Source: Magnolia sinica
Taxonomy: Eukaryota; Streptophyta; Magnoliopsida; Magnoliales; Magnoliaceae
Direction: 5' to 3'
NCBI RefSeq assembly: GCF_029962835.1
Contig: NC_080588.1
Coordinates: 62,272,001-62,336,000, forward strand
Length of the DNA: 64,000 nt
Made by a program: the position numbers and the translations under genes. How positions within the stretch are numbered: the stretch's first letter is position 1; each line of letters begins with the position of its first letter. Below, piece after piece: positions 23,886 through 34,994 of this stretch. The notes under the pieces are model-generated. The model saw nothing but the letters and a program-made list of their open reading frames with translations. It had not been told where the DNA came from and made no database searches.

Positions 23886-24414
23886 ATTTTCCCAGGATCA
23901 GATGGAGCTCTGGCCATTGATCACAAGGGACGTTGTGGAAGAATGTTGAAAGCGCCACTCCGTGAATATATCATTCTACTAAATCTGAAGATTTGTCTGC
24001 ATACTATCATGTTTACACATGTCCGAAACATATAGGTCATTAGACCATCTTTATCTTCCAAATATTATCTTATTGATGGCTCTGCATGCAATAAGACATC
24101 TACTTCCAATGATTTAGTAATATGGTGGCGTGTAAAGTCCCCAACAATGCTGTTAATTCCAGAGGAAGATGGATATGAAAAACAGGTTTTTCTTGTGTCC
24201 ACATTGGTGATGCATGGCCTGAAGCTCCACCGATTGGATTATCTTAAACACTCAATCAATTGCCTACATTTTGGTCATTATCTGAGTTACATGAAAAATG
24301 TTTATTTCACAATCAGTATCACCATAAACATCTCATTTCAGTAACGCTACATAAGGAATACCAAATGCAGCACCAGTTTTATAATTGGTAGGCATTAATT
24401 AATAAAAAAAGAGA
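23886..24414. other. Intergenic stretch
   Basis: No gene or bounded repeat seen. Confidence 0.4.
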
Positions 24415-24529
24415 TGTAGTGGGGCCCAGTACACCCACCATAAAAACGACACATACATCATAGTGGAGCCCACAGAGGACCGAGCACCAGCCAATGGCTG
24501 GTGTCAGGGGGAGTAGTCAATCCGTTTCC
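24415..24529. mobile_element. Right-end fragment of a foldback MITE
   Basis: ACATACATCATAGTGGAGCC followed by GAGCACCAGCCAATGGCTGG and AGTCAATCCG is the family right terminus; the rest of the element is absent. Confidence 0.65.
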
Positions 24530-24767
24530 ACACCCAAACATCATAACAGTGATACAATGGGTTTGTGAAAATAATTCCTCGGTTACCCAAACGCTTGCTG
24601 TTGGTGGGATGGATGTAATACCACAACACCCAAATGGTCAGGTCGCTGGGTATGGGATTGGCGTCTACACCCAAAGCAGCAGACCATCTACTGATAGCAA
24701 TAAAGGCACCTGACACATTAATTCCATACCCCTTATTACACCCAAAGTCGTTTGCCCAAACAAGGCC

Positions 24768-24897
24768 TAATATGATCTCTCCAAATGAATGGACGGTGTG
24801 GATAAAAAACATACATGATAGTGGGGCCACAGAAATTGGTGACGTCACTTCAGTGGCGAGTCCGGCTACTCAACATGTCAGCATCTAGTCCGTGTCC
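24768..24897. mobile_element. Right-end fragment of a foldback MITE
   Basis: ATGGACGGTGTGGATAAAAA, ACATACATGATAGTGGGGCC and TAGTCCGTGTCC form a right arm without its left partner. The sequence to its left (24530-24767) is unrelated and may itself be an insertion, since it ends TTTGCCCAAACAAGGCC. Confidence 0.6.
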
Positions 24898-24919
24898 CGG
24901 CAAAACGCGTACGAAAATG

Positions 24920-25575
24920 GGATGCAGATTACCTACTGACAGGATGTATATGTTGTATCCACACAGTTCATCCAGATATCATTTTAGGGAATGAGCCAAA
25001 GAACGAGGCAGATAAAAACCTGTACTGGACCCCACCACAGAAAACGGTAGGGAGAGTGATTCTTATCGTTGAACTACCCCAAGGCCAAGCATGATGTTTA
25101 TTTGAAATCCAACCTGTTCAAAAGTTAAAAAATACATTAAATAAGTTAAAACACAGATAACGGCTTGATCGAAAACTTTTGTGGCCTTTAGAAGTTTTTA
25201 ATGGTGAATGTTACTGTCCCCACTGTTTTCCATGATAGGTCCGCTGGAGCTTTGGATTTAACTCATTCTTTAGATCTTATCCTAAAATGATATTTCCAAA
25301 TAGATGGACGGTGTGGATACAAAACATACATCATGTTGTGGCCCACGGAACTTGGTGACGTCACCTCGGTAGGTGAGCCTTGCTATGCAATTTTTTTTTT
25401 AAAATTTTTTTTTACACATGCACACATACCCCCATGCACTCATACTGTGGTGGGACTTCACCACGTATGGGTACTCAACCCCTGACCAGGTGTCGAAACT
25501 TCCGAGAGTCTACCACCAGAGCAACGGTAAGGACCCAGTCTCGCTGTTCAACCTGTCAGTAGCTAATCCGCGTCC
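24920..25575. mobile_element. Foldback MITE with a nested SINE
   Basis: Left end GGATGCAGATTACCTACTGA; right end AACCTGTCAGTAGCTAATCC then GCGTCC at 25575. The long arms pair (ACCCCACCACAGAAAACGG against CCACTGTTTTCCATGATAGG; GTTGTATCCACACAGTTCAT against ATGGACGGTGTGGATACAAA). Flanks ACGAAAATG and TCAGAAATG (24911-24919, 25576-25584) are a decayed candidate 9-bp target duplication, 6 of 9 matching. The right arm is interrupted by a minus-strand SINE. Confidence 0.8.
25388..25543 (-). mobile_element. tRNA-type SINE candidate, copy 1
   Basis: On the minus strand the body starts near CTGGGTCCTTACCGTTGCTC, has a box-A-like GGTGGTAGACTCTCGG and a box-B-like GGGGTTGAGTACCC about 30 bp later, and ends in an A-rich tail (the T-run at 25388-25412). 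A second copy of the same family lies at 60116-60271. It interrupts the right arm of the MITE, so it inserted later. Confidence 0.7.
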
Positions 25576-25782
25576 TCAGAAATGAGCCTCCCACGCATAT
25601 TAGCTTAGCTTCAGTGCAGTCAACTACGTGTCCTTAATAGAAGAAAAAATGTTTTCGCCGGTAGCTGCAGGCTTTACTACTCTACGAGTTGTAATTGTTT
25701 ATATGCATGCGCTTAAAAATTTTATTTGCAACGTTCTAACGAATGGGGTCCTTGTAAAATAGTTCCCACGATTTTGCGTACC
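25576..25782. other. Short intergenic stretch
   Basis: No feature seen. Confidence 0.4.
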
Positions 25783-25909
25783 TGTGAACCATCATAACTT
25801 ATGCTCACTGACACGGGGAAGATGTGATGACTTCGATCACAATATTCCGTGATTGGTAATACTTTGAATTCATAAGGTTATTTTGAATTTACTAGAGAAA
25901 ATTTCAAAT

Positions 25910-25971
<62 letters not shown>

Positions 25972-28443
25972 TATATATATATATATATAGATATATATAT
26001 ATATATATATTTATAAGAAGTTTTAATTGATAGATTATAAAAAAAAATGAGTTTAACACATTTAAATAATTCTAAAAAAACCCTAAAATCATAATCAATG
26101 AGCTCTAATTAAATAAGGTAACAATTTCGAAAAAATATGTAAATTTCTCTTGCTTGTCGACTTGTTGAGTTGACAGGTCAAAATAATATAAAAAAAAGTT
26201 CAGTGATTTAAACCAGGAATTCAGTGATTTTCGACCTATTGGCTCGATCGATTAACCTGTCAAATTGAATTTCAACCTATCGATGAGATCTATCAACCTA
26301 TCTAAACTGACAGAAATCAGCCAACAAGCAATCCAAAATAGTATTATGATTTGTCGAACAGTATTTCGGCTGATTTAAACTAACAGAAATCAGCCAACAA
26401 GCAATCTGAAATTTCATGTTGAATTTCAACCTGTCGACCACAAAGGTCGACCAGTCAAACTATGCTGATTTTTTGTCAATTTCTCTTTTGGATTCTTTTA
26501 GTCCATGTGTGGTAGGAACGTGCTTGATCCTCGTCCTACATCAGGCCCCTCCACTTGAAAAAAAACTCATCATCGAGTTTGGTTCACGATATGTGTTCAT
26601 CTTCCTCGAGTTCTTCAATAGACTTGGTTCATGAATAGTTGCTACTTGAATTGTCATATTCTTCACCACAACACTCATTCCAAGTACTTTAGGCAATGAA
26701 AACAAGTTGAGTGTAGGTTTAGGAGATCGGGCATACACAATCTCAAATTGGGCCTGATTGGTAGATTGATTCTTCATGTTGTTAAAGACAAACTGAACCT
26801 AAGAAAGACCAATCTCCTACATAAGGGATAATTCGTTTGAAAGTTCACTAAGCACAACCACCTTGAACTCCTACAACACTAGTTTTTCAGCTTGTAGAAT
26901 ACTCACAAACTCTTCATCCACTTCCTTTTCTACTAATGCCATCATCACTCCTGTCTTCTCAGAGTATTCGATGAAATTTCATTCGTTCACGAGAGGTTGT
27001 TTATCCACTTTAGAAATATTGGATTGGTTCTCCATTTTCATGGTGGTCACATGTACGCCATTGACGAACCCGTTGATTTGTCACAACTCTTCAAACAAGT
27101 TACCTCTCGCCAACAAACAATAAGACCTCTTTGAATAATCTCTCACCGATCGACTATCCTGCCGACAATTTTAGAATTTTTGGAGCAATACCTGATTGTA
27201 ATCATGGGGGAGGAACTGTGCGCGCAAAAATTACTTCATTCGTGGTCATGTACGGATTAGTGCTTTCATCTGCCTTGTCCGCTTGAGTTAAAGTTGCTCC
27301 CACTAAGCCGAAGTTCTACCTTTCAACTTGTACGCCACCAATTTAACCTTCTTCTCCTTAGAAATTTTCATATAATTGAAAAGGCACTCAACTTACAACA
27401 GCTAATTAAGGAAGTCATCGATGTGGAGTTGGTCATTACAACTAGGAAGATTGACTTTCATCATGAATTCTCGATCTGTCCAATCTATCTAATTAATATC
27501 TTGTACATGATGTTGGGAAATCATGTCGCTAGATCCCACCTTCTCAGGTGCAATTCTGTAATTCACCACCGGCATCACCCTACGATCAACACGATTACGA
27601 ATTTCAGCGCCTATTAGGGGCGAATAATCACCATGAACACAAAGTTTCCCTAGGGCCTTCGTCATGTGATCGACGACAGTTTGTGGCCTTGCATGACTTG
27701 CTGATAGTCTCATTGTGCCACTTCAAAAGTTGTCGCTGTTAAAGAATAACTCCCTAGAGCACCGTCCATAAGATTGTGCCCGACCCGTCGTTGGAAGCCA
27801 CCAATCCGAGGAAAAGACTTGCTTTAATAATAAATGACACAGGAGGATGTGATGAGGTTGATCATCGTCTTCCTCAATCAATAAATATCTTGAATTTACA
27901 AGGTACTCTTGAATACACAAGAGAAAATCTTGAATCCTTGAAAAGAAATGGAATTTCTAAGAAGTTTTAATTAATAGATTATAAAAAATGAGTTTAACAG
28001 CTTTAAATAACCCTAAAATTGTAATTAATGAGTCCTAATCAAATAAGGAAACAATTTCAGAAAAATACACAAAATTTCCCCGCTTGTTGACCTATCGAGT
28101 CGACAGGTCAAAATAACCAAAAAGTGTCCAGAGATTTAAACTAGAAATTCTCTAATTTTTGACCCGATCTATCAACTTATCGACAAGATCTGTTGACCTA
28201 TCTAAACTAGCAGAAATAAGCCAACAAGCAATTTAGAACAATATTTTGACACGTCGAACAATATTTCGAATTTCTAAACTGACAAAAATTAGCCAACAAG
28301 CAATCTGGAATTTTAGGTAGAATTTCAACCTGTCCACCTCAAAAGTTGATCGGTCGAACTATGCTGATTTTTTGTCGATTTCTCCTTAGGCTTCTTTTCA
28401 GTCCATATGCATTAGGAACGTGCTTGATTCTCGTCCTACATCA
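25783..28443 (-). mobile_element. Minus-strand gypsy-type element, internally deleted
   Basis: Two diverged direct repeats (about 25783-26543 and 27792-28443) both end on their right with TCCTACATCA; on the minus strand this is an LTR start TGATGTAGGACGAG. Just outside the left LTR the minus strand reads GGACGA-like sequence... AGTTTTTTTTCAAGTGGAGG then GGCC, a polypurine tract, fixing the orientation. The LTRs share words such as AGCCAACAAGCAATCTG and TCAACCTGTC. Only about 1.25 kb lies between them, so most of gag-pol is gone. No primer-binding site was identified and LTR left limits are approximate. A short minus-strand frame (27489-27713) may be a gag trace. Confidence 0.7.
25914..26012. 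repeat. AT-rich microsatellite
   Basis: Long run of AT dinucleotides with one short ACACAC interruption, inside the left LTR of the minus-strand element and absent from the right LTR. Confidence 0.95.
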
Positions 28444-28557
28444 CCTACCTAATGAATGGTCTGGATTCATAACATGTTTATAGATTAACTTTCCTAATAA
28501 ATGATCAGGATTTCCACCACATACTATCAATGGACCTTGACAAGTGTTCTAATCACA

Positions 28558-29435
28558 AAGTCCGCAATCACAACTGATGTAGAGCGGGTCGCGGACAGTT
28601 ACATGGCCAAGATGGATCAGAAAAGGCCTGGTCGACGACAGAAGTGATCCAGACCATCGAACCTTAAATCGGGCGTATCTTGCAATCCGGAATGAGTTAT
28701 CTGACGTAAAATATATGATTTTGGGGTAGAATGAGCTACTGAAGCCAACCAACCCTACTACGCTTGGTTACATAGCCCGGAATTGCGAAAAACCCCTTGA
28801 TCGAAGGTCGTTTCCCTGTTTTAATTTCGTTTTTACTATAAATAGTAAGTTTTAGTTTGATTATAACTCTTCATCCGTCGGGCTTTAGGAGTTGCGCCCA
28901 ACGTGAAAAGAGCTTAGAATAATTAGGAGAACGATTTGGTAAAGCCATATAGGACACTTACTATTTTTGGTCGAAAACCTTGCGCACTAGTAAACATCAA
29001 GACCGTCTATAAATAGTAAGTTTACTATTTATAGTAAGTCGCGGATTCTAAGAGTTTGAGTTGTAGTTTGATTCTTATTTCTTTCCCATTGCTTGGTACC
29101 CCTATTTAAAGGGTTGTGAACTCGTTTTTATTCATCAATTAATCAATTTTGAATTTATTAGAATTTATTTCTATTTTCTGCTTTCTTTCCTTGTGGATTC
29201 GAGAAGTCTCTGTGAGGAGTCCAGAGAAGCTTCGTGGATTCGGAGTAGTTATCCTCATCACGTTCATCCCTGTGTCAACAACCCATAGAGGATATATCTA
29301 TTTTTGTGGATACTATTCCATGGATATATCCATTTGTGTGCTTAATTGATATTAAGTCCACAATCACAACCCACAGAGGAGATATCTATTTTTGTGGATA
29401 CCGTTCCATGGATATATCCATTTGTGTGTTTGATA
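28558..29435 (+). repeat. Host tandem duplication split by the solo LTR
   Basis: With the LTR and one ACAAC removed, the sequence AAGTCCGCAATCACAACCCA plus about 60 bp (to about 29350) is followed by a second copy starting AAGTCCACAATCACAACCCA at 29354. Both share TGTGGATAC and TTCCATGGATATATCC. The LTR landed inside copy 1. Confidence 0.85.
28575..29277 (+). mobile_element. Solo LTR (703 bp)
   Basis: Starts TGATGTAGAGCGGGTCGCGG and ends CATCCCTGTGTCA. It is flanked by a perfect 5-bp duplication ACAAC (28570-28574 and 29278-29282). A TATA-like CTATTTAAAGG lies near 29101. No internal domain is present, so it is the product of LTR-LTR recombination. The start is of the kind found in plant Ty3/gypsy LTRs; lineage not assigned. 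Confidence 0.88.
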
Positions 29436-31003
29436 GAAATCTCAATGGGATGTGACCAAGTCGGTATGGTAATAGGCTTTGGTCCCCTCGTAAGTTTAAG
29501 TCCTTTCATCCGGGCCTATTTGATTTTCTAATTACATTGGTAAATGGTTATAAATGAATCATGATTATTTACTCTCGTAATTTGATGGCCACATCATATA
29601 CATTTGATTATAACAATGAATTTACCTTTAAATTGTTGTAAAAATAGTTATTTTGTAATGTGAAAATGTAGTAATTACATTTAATTTCTTCCTTTTTTTT
29701 TTTTTTTTACAAGTGTACTTAACTCTTGAACTAGCCATACTTTCTCATTAAACAAATAACTAGAAATAATAATGATGACTCATTTACCTTGCATTCCATA
29801 ATTGGAATATCAAACATACTGTTACAATAAAAGATTATATTCTTTTCTTTAACAATCCTTTCTGTAAGAGGGTAAGATCATATACCATGGGTGTCAAGCT
29901 TTCTTCTAAATTTCTAAAGATCTCAAATAATTTAAAAAAGAATCATATCCCACAAAATAAATATGTTTTCTATATATACTTTTGCACACACGTGTCATGG
30001 GGTTAAAATTCAAGGGGTCCATGTGATGCATCGGTACCTTATGAAACCTCCATGGACTAATTTTCACCTTGGCTCATAGTAAATAAAGATATAAATCAAA
30101 GGAGGAAATTGTTTTCTTTTGCAATGGCTCACCAAAATTTTAGATTAGAGTAAAAGTTGGGCGTTAGAGATTTCATGGGGTGCTACATCACATACACAGT
30201 TCAAATTGAGTTATCCAAAAGTTCTCGTGAGAATTCGTGTGAGCCGGTGCGCAACTGAGCATTGGGCTATGGTATAGTTTTGGAGATTTAATATGCCAAG
30301 GATATAAGAGGATCTTTAATTAAAGTTGAGGGTACTTTAGAAAGTTGCAAAAATGTGGCTGTCATCCACGCAAAAGCCAAATATATGGAGTCCAACTTTG
30401 CTGATTTTATTATCCCTGATTTGGAATTTTATGCGTTGTGAGGGCTTTTACTTTCACCCATATGACACTGCACCTTGTCTTTCTCAGCTGGCCTTCCTTT
30501 GTTTCTGCGGGCGCCCAAAAATCAGGCCGATTCAGCAATTATGTAGGCCACACCACTGGAAAACCATTCAAATTCTATGTGGGATCCACCAGTGTGTGAA
30601 TATGCCATCCAATCCACTCATCTTACTTTACACATCAGGATGAATGGATTCTGAGAAAATCATAACATTCTAATATTCATGTGGGCCAAATCATGTGAAT
30701 TTAAAGACTTTCGTCATGATTTTACACCGTTCCCTCTAGGGTGGCTCATATAAATATTCGATTCGGCTGAAATTCAGGATCAACGGTGAAAATTGATGGT
30801 ACATCCTGTGGACGGAATGGATTGGATGTGTAATTGTACAATGTAGCGATTGTTTATTAGAAGTCAAGCCTCGACCTGCCTACACGTCAAGCTAAGGCCT
30901 ATGGGCAGTCGACTGCTCTTTTACTCTCTATGCGTGAGTTACACGTCCCACACCATCTAATAATGACATAAGAAGATAAATGAAGATAAATTCAATACCA
31001 TAG
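29436..31003. other. Intergenic, AT-rich, with a repeat fragment
   Basis: No supported gene. A T-run lies at about 29691-29708. The part from about 29990 to 30260 (CACACGTGTCATGGGG, CTTATGAAACCTCC) is a diverged relative of the duplicated element at 35021-35770. The part near 30500-30800 has GTGGGCC/CCACACCACTGGAAAA words of the MITE type without clear ends. Confidence 0.5.
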
Positions 31004-31225
31004 GGATCGGCTACTCACCCTGCCACTAGCCAATGTCTAGTGGTCGGTGCTATGTGGGCCCACCATGATTAATGTGTTTCATCCATACCGTCCACCCATT
31101 CTTACCTATCATTTTATGGTATTAGTCCAAAAATGAGGTTGATCAAAATCTCAAGTGGACCGCAAAGTGTTGATTGAACGCACACCATTAAAAACTTCTT
31201 GGGGCCACAAAAGTTTTGGATCAAG

Positions 31226-31304
<79 letters not shown>

Positions 31305-31575
31305 CCTTCATCCAAGTCTGTATGACCTAATCAACAGGTTAGATGTCAAATAACCATTAAAGTAGGCCCTAGGAGGTTTTTAATGGTGGACATTCAATCA
31401 CAACTTTTTTTCAATGGTGGATATTTAGATCTAACTCATTTTTGAAATCAAGCTCAAAATTATTTTTTAAAATGGATGGACGGCGTGGATAAAACACATA
31501 CGTTATGGTGGGGTCCACATAGCACCGAACACTAGCCACCGGGCTGGTGTAAGCGTCACTAGCCAAACCGCGTCC
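31004..31575. mobile_element. Foldback MITE with an AT microsatellite in the loop
   Basis: Left end GGATCGGCTACTCACCCTGC; right end CACTAGCCAAACCGCGTCC. The arms pair: GTGGGCCCACCATGATTAAT with TATGGTGGGGTCCAC, and CACCATTAAAAACTTC with GGTTTTTAATGGTGG. The central loop is ATCAAGCTGAT followed by a pure AT run (31229-31302), where other copies continue with TTGTGTTTTCCC. Target duplication not resolved. Confidence 0.85.
31229..31302. repeat. AT dinucleotide microsatellite
   Basis: About 36 uninterrupted AT units in the loop of the foldback MITE. Confidence 0.97.
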
Positions 31576-33127
31576 GGATATACCAGAGCTCCCAAACATA
31601 CAAAACGTGCAAGGCGGGCCCACTTGATCTTAGGGGATTTATTGTGTGGTCCCTACCATCAATCCCATCGTGTGTGCCACGCGTGCCAATCTATTCCTGA
31701 TCAAAATATATTAGACCTGCCCAGTGATCTAGGCCTTTCATTTAGTAGGTGATGAAACCGTGGATGGGCCAGATGGCAAACATCTCATCGACTATCGATA
31801 CCCACCGTCCATCAAAAGGCAAGTTAGAATAGTGGTCCATGTCCCATAAATCCAGAACCGGACGAAGAGGAAATGTAATCAGTGGAGGATAAATATGAAG
31901 ATGAAACGTCTAGATTCCCACGTGACTGGGCCGGAAGGACCATCATCCCTATCAAAGTTCACATGGCATTATTGCTAGATGTTTTAAACTACGGCGAGGA
32001 ATTGCCGAGGAAGATGTTACAACTAATTTTCGACGGCCTTTCGTTTCAAGGATCGCCAGCTCTGTCACGTGTCGTTCTTATCCTTATTTTACAAAACTGC
32101 GACATTTGATCAAGTCCACAGGTTTACATAACACGTTACGTTTCGGTATTATATCATACTCGACCCAGGGCTTTGGACGGTGTACTCGGGTTTTTATCTG
32201 GAACAAGTGTAGTCACCGTTAGCTAATCCCGACCGTTGGTTTGTTTATTCCCACCGTAGATGGACCACGCACCTAGAATGATCCGAGAATAAAAGATCCT
32301 AGCCACTAATCTAGCTCACTTTTCTCATTTGAATCCAGACCGTTTCTTGTTTCTGTTTTGAACAGTACACATGTAGGGCGCAGCTTTAAAGTATAGGGTT
32401 TCCCAATCGAGGAGTTTCCTCAGCCAAAGTACATCCATGGCAGCCCCCGCAGATTACTGGTGTAGATCATTGAACTGTGGGCCCCACTTGTCCGAATGTA
32501 AAACTCACTCTGGTATACAAAGTCTCAGGTGAAGGATCCTCTACCTACCTCATAGGTAAGCACACCATAAGGATATATTTTATAGTTAGTTTAGCACCAT
32601 TTTATAAATGGTGGTGACTCATATCTCTAAAAGAACACTGGTCATCGCTATTGAATGTACGCTTAAAGTTAGTGAATGGGGTCCAATCATCATATTTTCA
32701 CCATCCACGCTTATCTCAGCTAAAATGGATTGGCTCAATCCACTCTATTATATTATATTTAAATTCAAAGAGACTAATCATATTGATTCTATTATATTCT
32801 AAGTGTGTAAAATTTTGGTTATGTCCGTACAACTTGGGTCAGCTTGTGGACGGTCTAGATTTCCATACAAGTATACCATGTGGAAATTTGAAAGAGTCAC
32901 TACTATTTTTTAAATGGTGTAAAACTTACATATTAGTCTCGAGAACAATGAAAAAGCCTCGACGGTCCGATCCACGGCTCATCCCCTCCGCCCTCTCCCA
33001 CTATTTCCTGCCGTCTGCTTTGAATTGCCTGCTTCCCATCCAATTCAGTTCTACCAAACAACCCTCAATTCCCAACCCCTTTTAAAACCCAACAACACCT
33101 CTCCCCATCTTTCCATCAAAACCCAAT

Positions 33128-33130
<3 letters not shown>
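31576..33130. other. Intergenic and upstream region of the small gene
   Basis: Few repeat hallmarks compared with the rest of the window. A 75-codon frame at 31882-32109 is unsupported. The last few hundred bases are probably promoter and leader of the gene at 33283; no TATA box could be fixed. Confidence 0.45.
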
Positions 33131-33163
<33 letters not shown>

Positions 33164-33225
33164 TGCTTCCCATCCAACCCATTTCTACAAAACACAGCCC
33201 AATTGCCAACCCCTTTCAAAACCCA

Positions 33226-33274
<49 letters not shown>
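33131..33274 (+). repeat. Two CT microsatellites in the probable 5' leader
   Basis: CT runs at about 33129-33156 and 33231-33274, separated by CAATTTTCTGCTTCCCATCC, a phrase that also occurs in part near 33030. CT-rich tracts near transcription starts are common in plant genes and may act as leader or core-promoter elements here; that role is inferred. Confidence 0.85.
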
Positions 33275-33277
<3 letters not shown>

Positions 33278-33282
33278 GCAAC

Positions 33283-33702
33283 ATGAAGAGCACTACAAGC
33301 TCCCCCAACATTTTCATCCGATGCATCAAGGCTCCGATCCGAGTACTTAGCAAGGCCCGCGATTTCTACGTTGAAAGTTTGACGAATTGCGCAGGTAGGG
33401 CCCACTATGGGGGTGGTGCAAGATCTCTGCCCAAGAGCTTCAGTGTAAGTTCGTCGCGTGCGAGCGAGGACGAAGACATTCGGGCCCTCATGCGGGCCCT
33501 TTCCCAGAAATCTCAAGGCGAGACCCCGGTCGGGTCCTTCGGATCCAAGGGCTTGCCCAAGAGTTTCAGCGTCGCCATCAGTAGGATCGACGAAGATGAG
33601 CCGTGCGATTTCAAGGACGACATCAAGGTCAATTCCGACTTGCTGTATCCAAGGAGCAGGAGTTACGCTGTCACCAATAGAAGGACTGGGATGCTTTCTT
33701 AG
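33283..33702 (+). CDS. Small basic Ser-rich plant protein (139 aa), function unknown
   Basis: The ATG at 33283 follows the CT-rich leader directly; the frame is open further upstream only through low-complexity CT repeat, so this start is preferred. The 139-residue product starts MKSTTSSPNIFIRCIKAPIR, a short amphipathic basic N-terminus, then KARDFYVESLTNCAGR. It contains two copies of LPKSFSV (residues 49-55 and 91-97), a central acidic/Ser patch (SRASEDED), an RIDEDEPCDF block (101-110) and a C-terminal PRSRSYAV (123-130). This arrangement matches a conserved family of small uncharacterised plant proteins, some labelled as elicitor-responsive; that label is from memory and not checked. The repeated Ser motifs could be phosphorylation sites (inference). 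Single exon, no transmembrane segment or signal peptide evident. Confidence 0.82.
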   Translation: MKSTTSSPNIFIRCIKAPIRVLSKARDFYVESLTNCAGRAHYGGGARSLPKSFSVSSSRASEDEDIRALMRALSQKSQGETPVGSFGSKGLPKSFSVAISRIDEDEPCDFKDDIKVNSDLLYPRSRSYAVTNRRTGMLS

Positions 33703-34744
33703 ATTGTTGCGATGAACCTATCTCTGTTCGTCGCCAATCTAAGGTGCCTATGGCTGTGTTCTTGGGGAATCTAGACCGTTGAAGCTACTTCCATGGGAAT
33801 CAATCAGACGGAGAAAAAAATAGGGTCTATGTCCGTTTCAAGTGCATTAATTGGCCAGCAGGTATTCTCCAATTGGTGTATTTTTATTTTTATTTTCGTA
33901 CCTGAGACAATCTATGGTAGCGGACGCCAGATGGACGGTTCAGATTCAACAGACATGCAATCAAGCGTTTATTGGAATGGCAACGAACCAAGACCGGTTA
34001 ATCGCGCAATGAACATGAGAGCCAGCGTAGAAAAGGAGGAACTTCTCTCCTTCTGTTCCTTTTGTAAATGAGTTGAAAGTTTTTCATTTTCTATCGCAAG
34101 TTGTTTGCTTTCTTAGGATGCTTGTTTTTGGATAATGGAATTTAAGAAATTCTTAAAATCAGCGGCTGAGATTCTCTTTCTCTTTACTTTTGGGTTTCGA
34201 TTGCAAAACAATTATTGGCGCCGTACAGGCCGGTTTTCCATAGTGACTGGTCCGTAGCATTGTTCTATTCTGTCCCACTATTGATCGATCATGCCCCATC
34301 AAAGAAGAGGATCTACCTACCTATTGTCAGAATCTTTTCAGTTGAATCTGGATGGTTGATGTATATAAGGTTTTAATCACTGTGGAAGTTTTCAACCCTC
34401 CCATTAAAGAGATTCACTGGTCGTGGCTAATTACAAGAGTAATGTAAAGAAAAAGTGCCATTATTATAATTTTATCATTATATTATGGTTCAAATTCACA
34501 TGTATTCACCTTGCAGGTGGAGGAATTTAAAATAGTTATATTTTTATTTTTCTTTCAAAAAATCTTTGTGAAAATCTCACATTCAAACAACAATATAAGT
34601 GCATTTTAGAGATGATTTGTTATCAATCCAACAAAAAAATCAATAATCAAATGCATATGCTGTCGGGAGATAAATAAAATAATATATTAATGTTACAGTT
34701 TTTTTTTTTTTTCATTATTATAGCTGCCTTGATAGATCCTTTTA
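33703..34744. other. 3' region of the small gene and intergenic sequence
   Basis: Immediately downstream is probable 3' UTR (T-rich, about 33703-34140). The rest is AT-rich with no feature that I can define. Confidence 0.4.
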
Positions 34745-34959
34745 AGGGCGTTTGGCGCGTGGTATTAGATAGGATAGGTGAGATTAAGAAATTGCATTTG
34801 GAGTGAACCGGAAGAATTTGTATTAGGTGGGAAGGAATTACATTAGGTTATACATGGGATTTCGTGAATTTTAAAATCCACTACACATATGGGCCTCATA
34901 TTTCAACATGAGTTTTATTCATGACATTCATCCATGTACACCTTTTACATGTGACATTC

Positions 34960-34994
<35 letters not shown>

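Noticed and set aside
31004-31584. ATACCATAG/ATACCAGAG as target duplication of the MITE
   Set aside because: The right copy lies several bases beyond the terminal GTCC, so the ends and the duplication cannot both be right.
31882-32109. 75-codon open frame
   Set aside because: No recognisable motif, no codon-use or context support; could be chance in a GC-moderate stretch.
33025-33282. Upstream extension of the 139-aa protein
   Set aside because: It is translated CT microsatellite (SLSLSL runs), so it is more likely leader.
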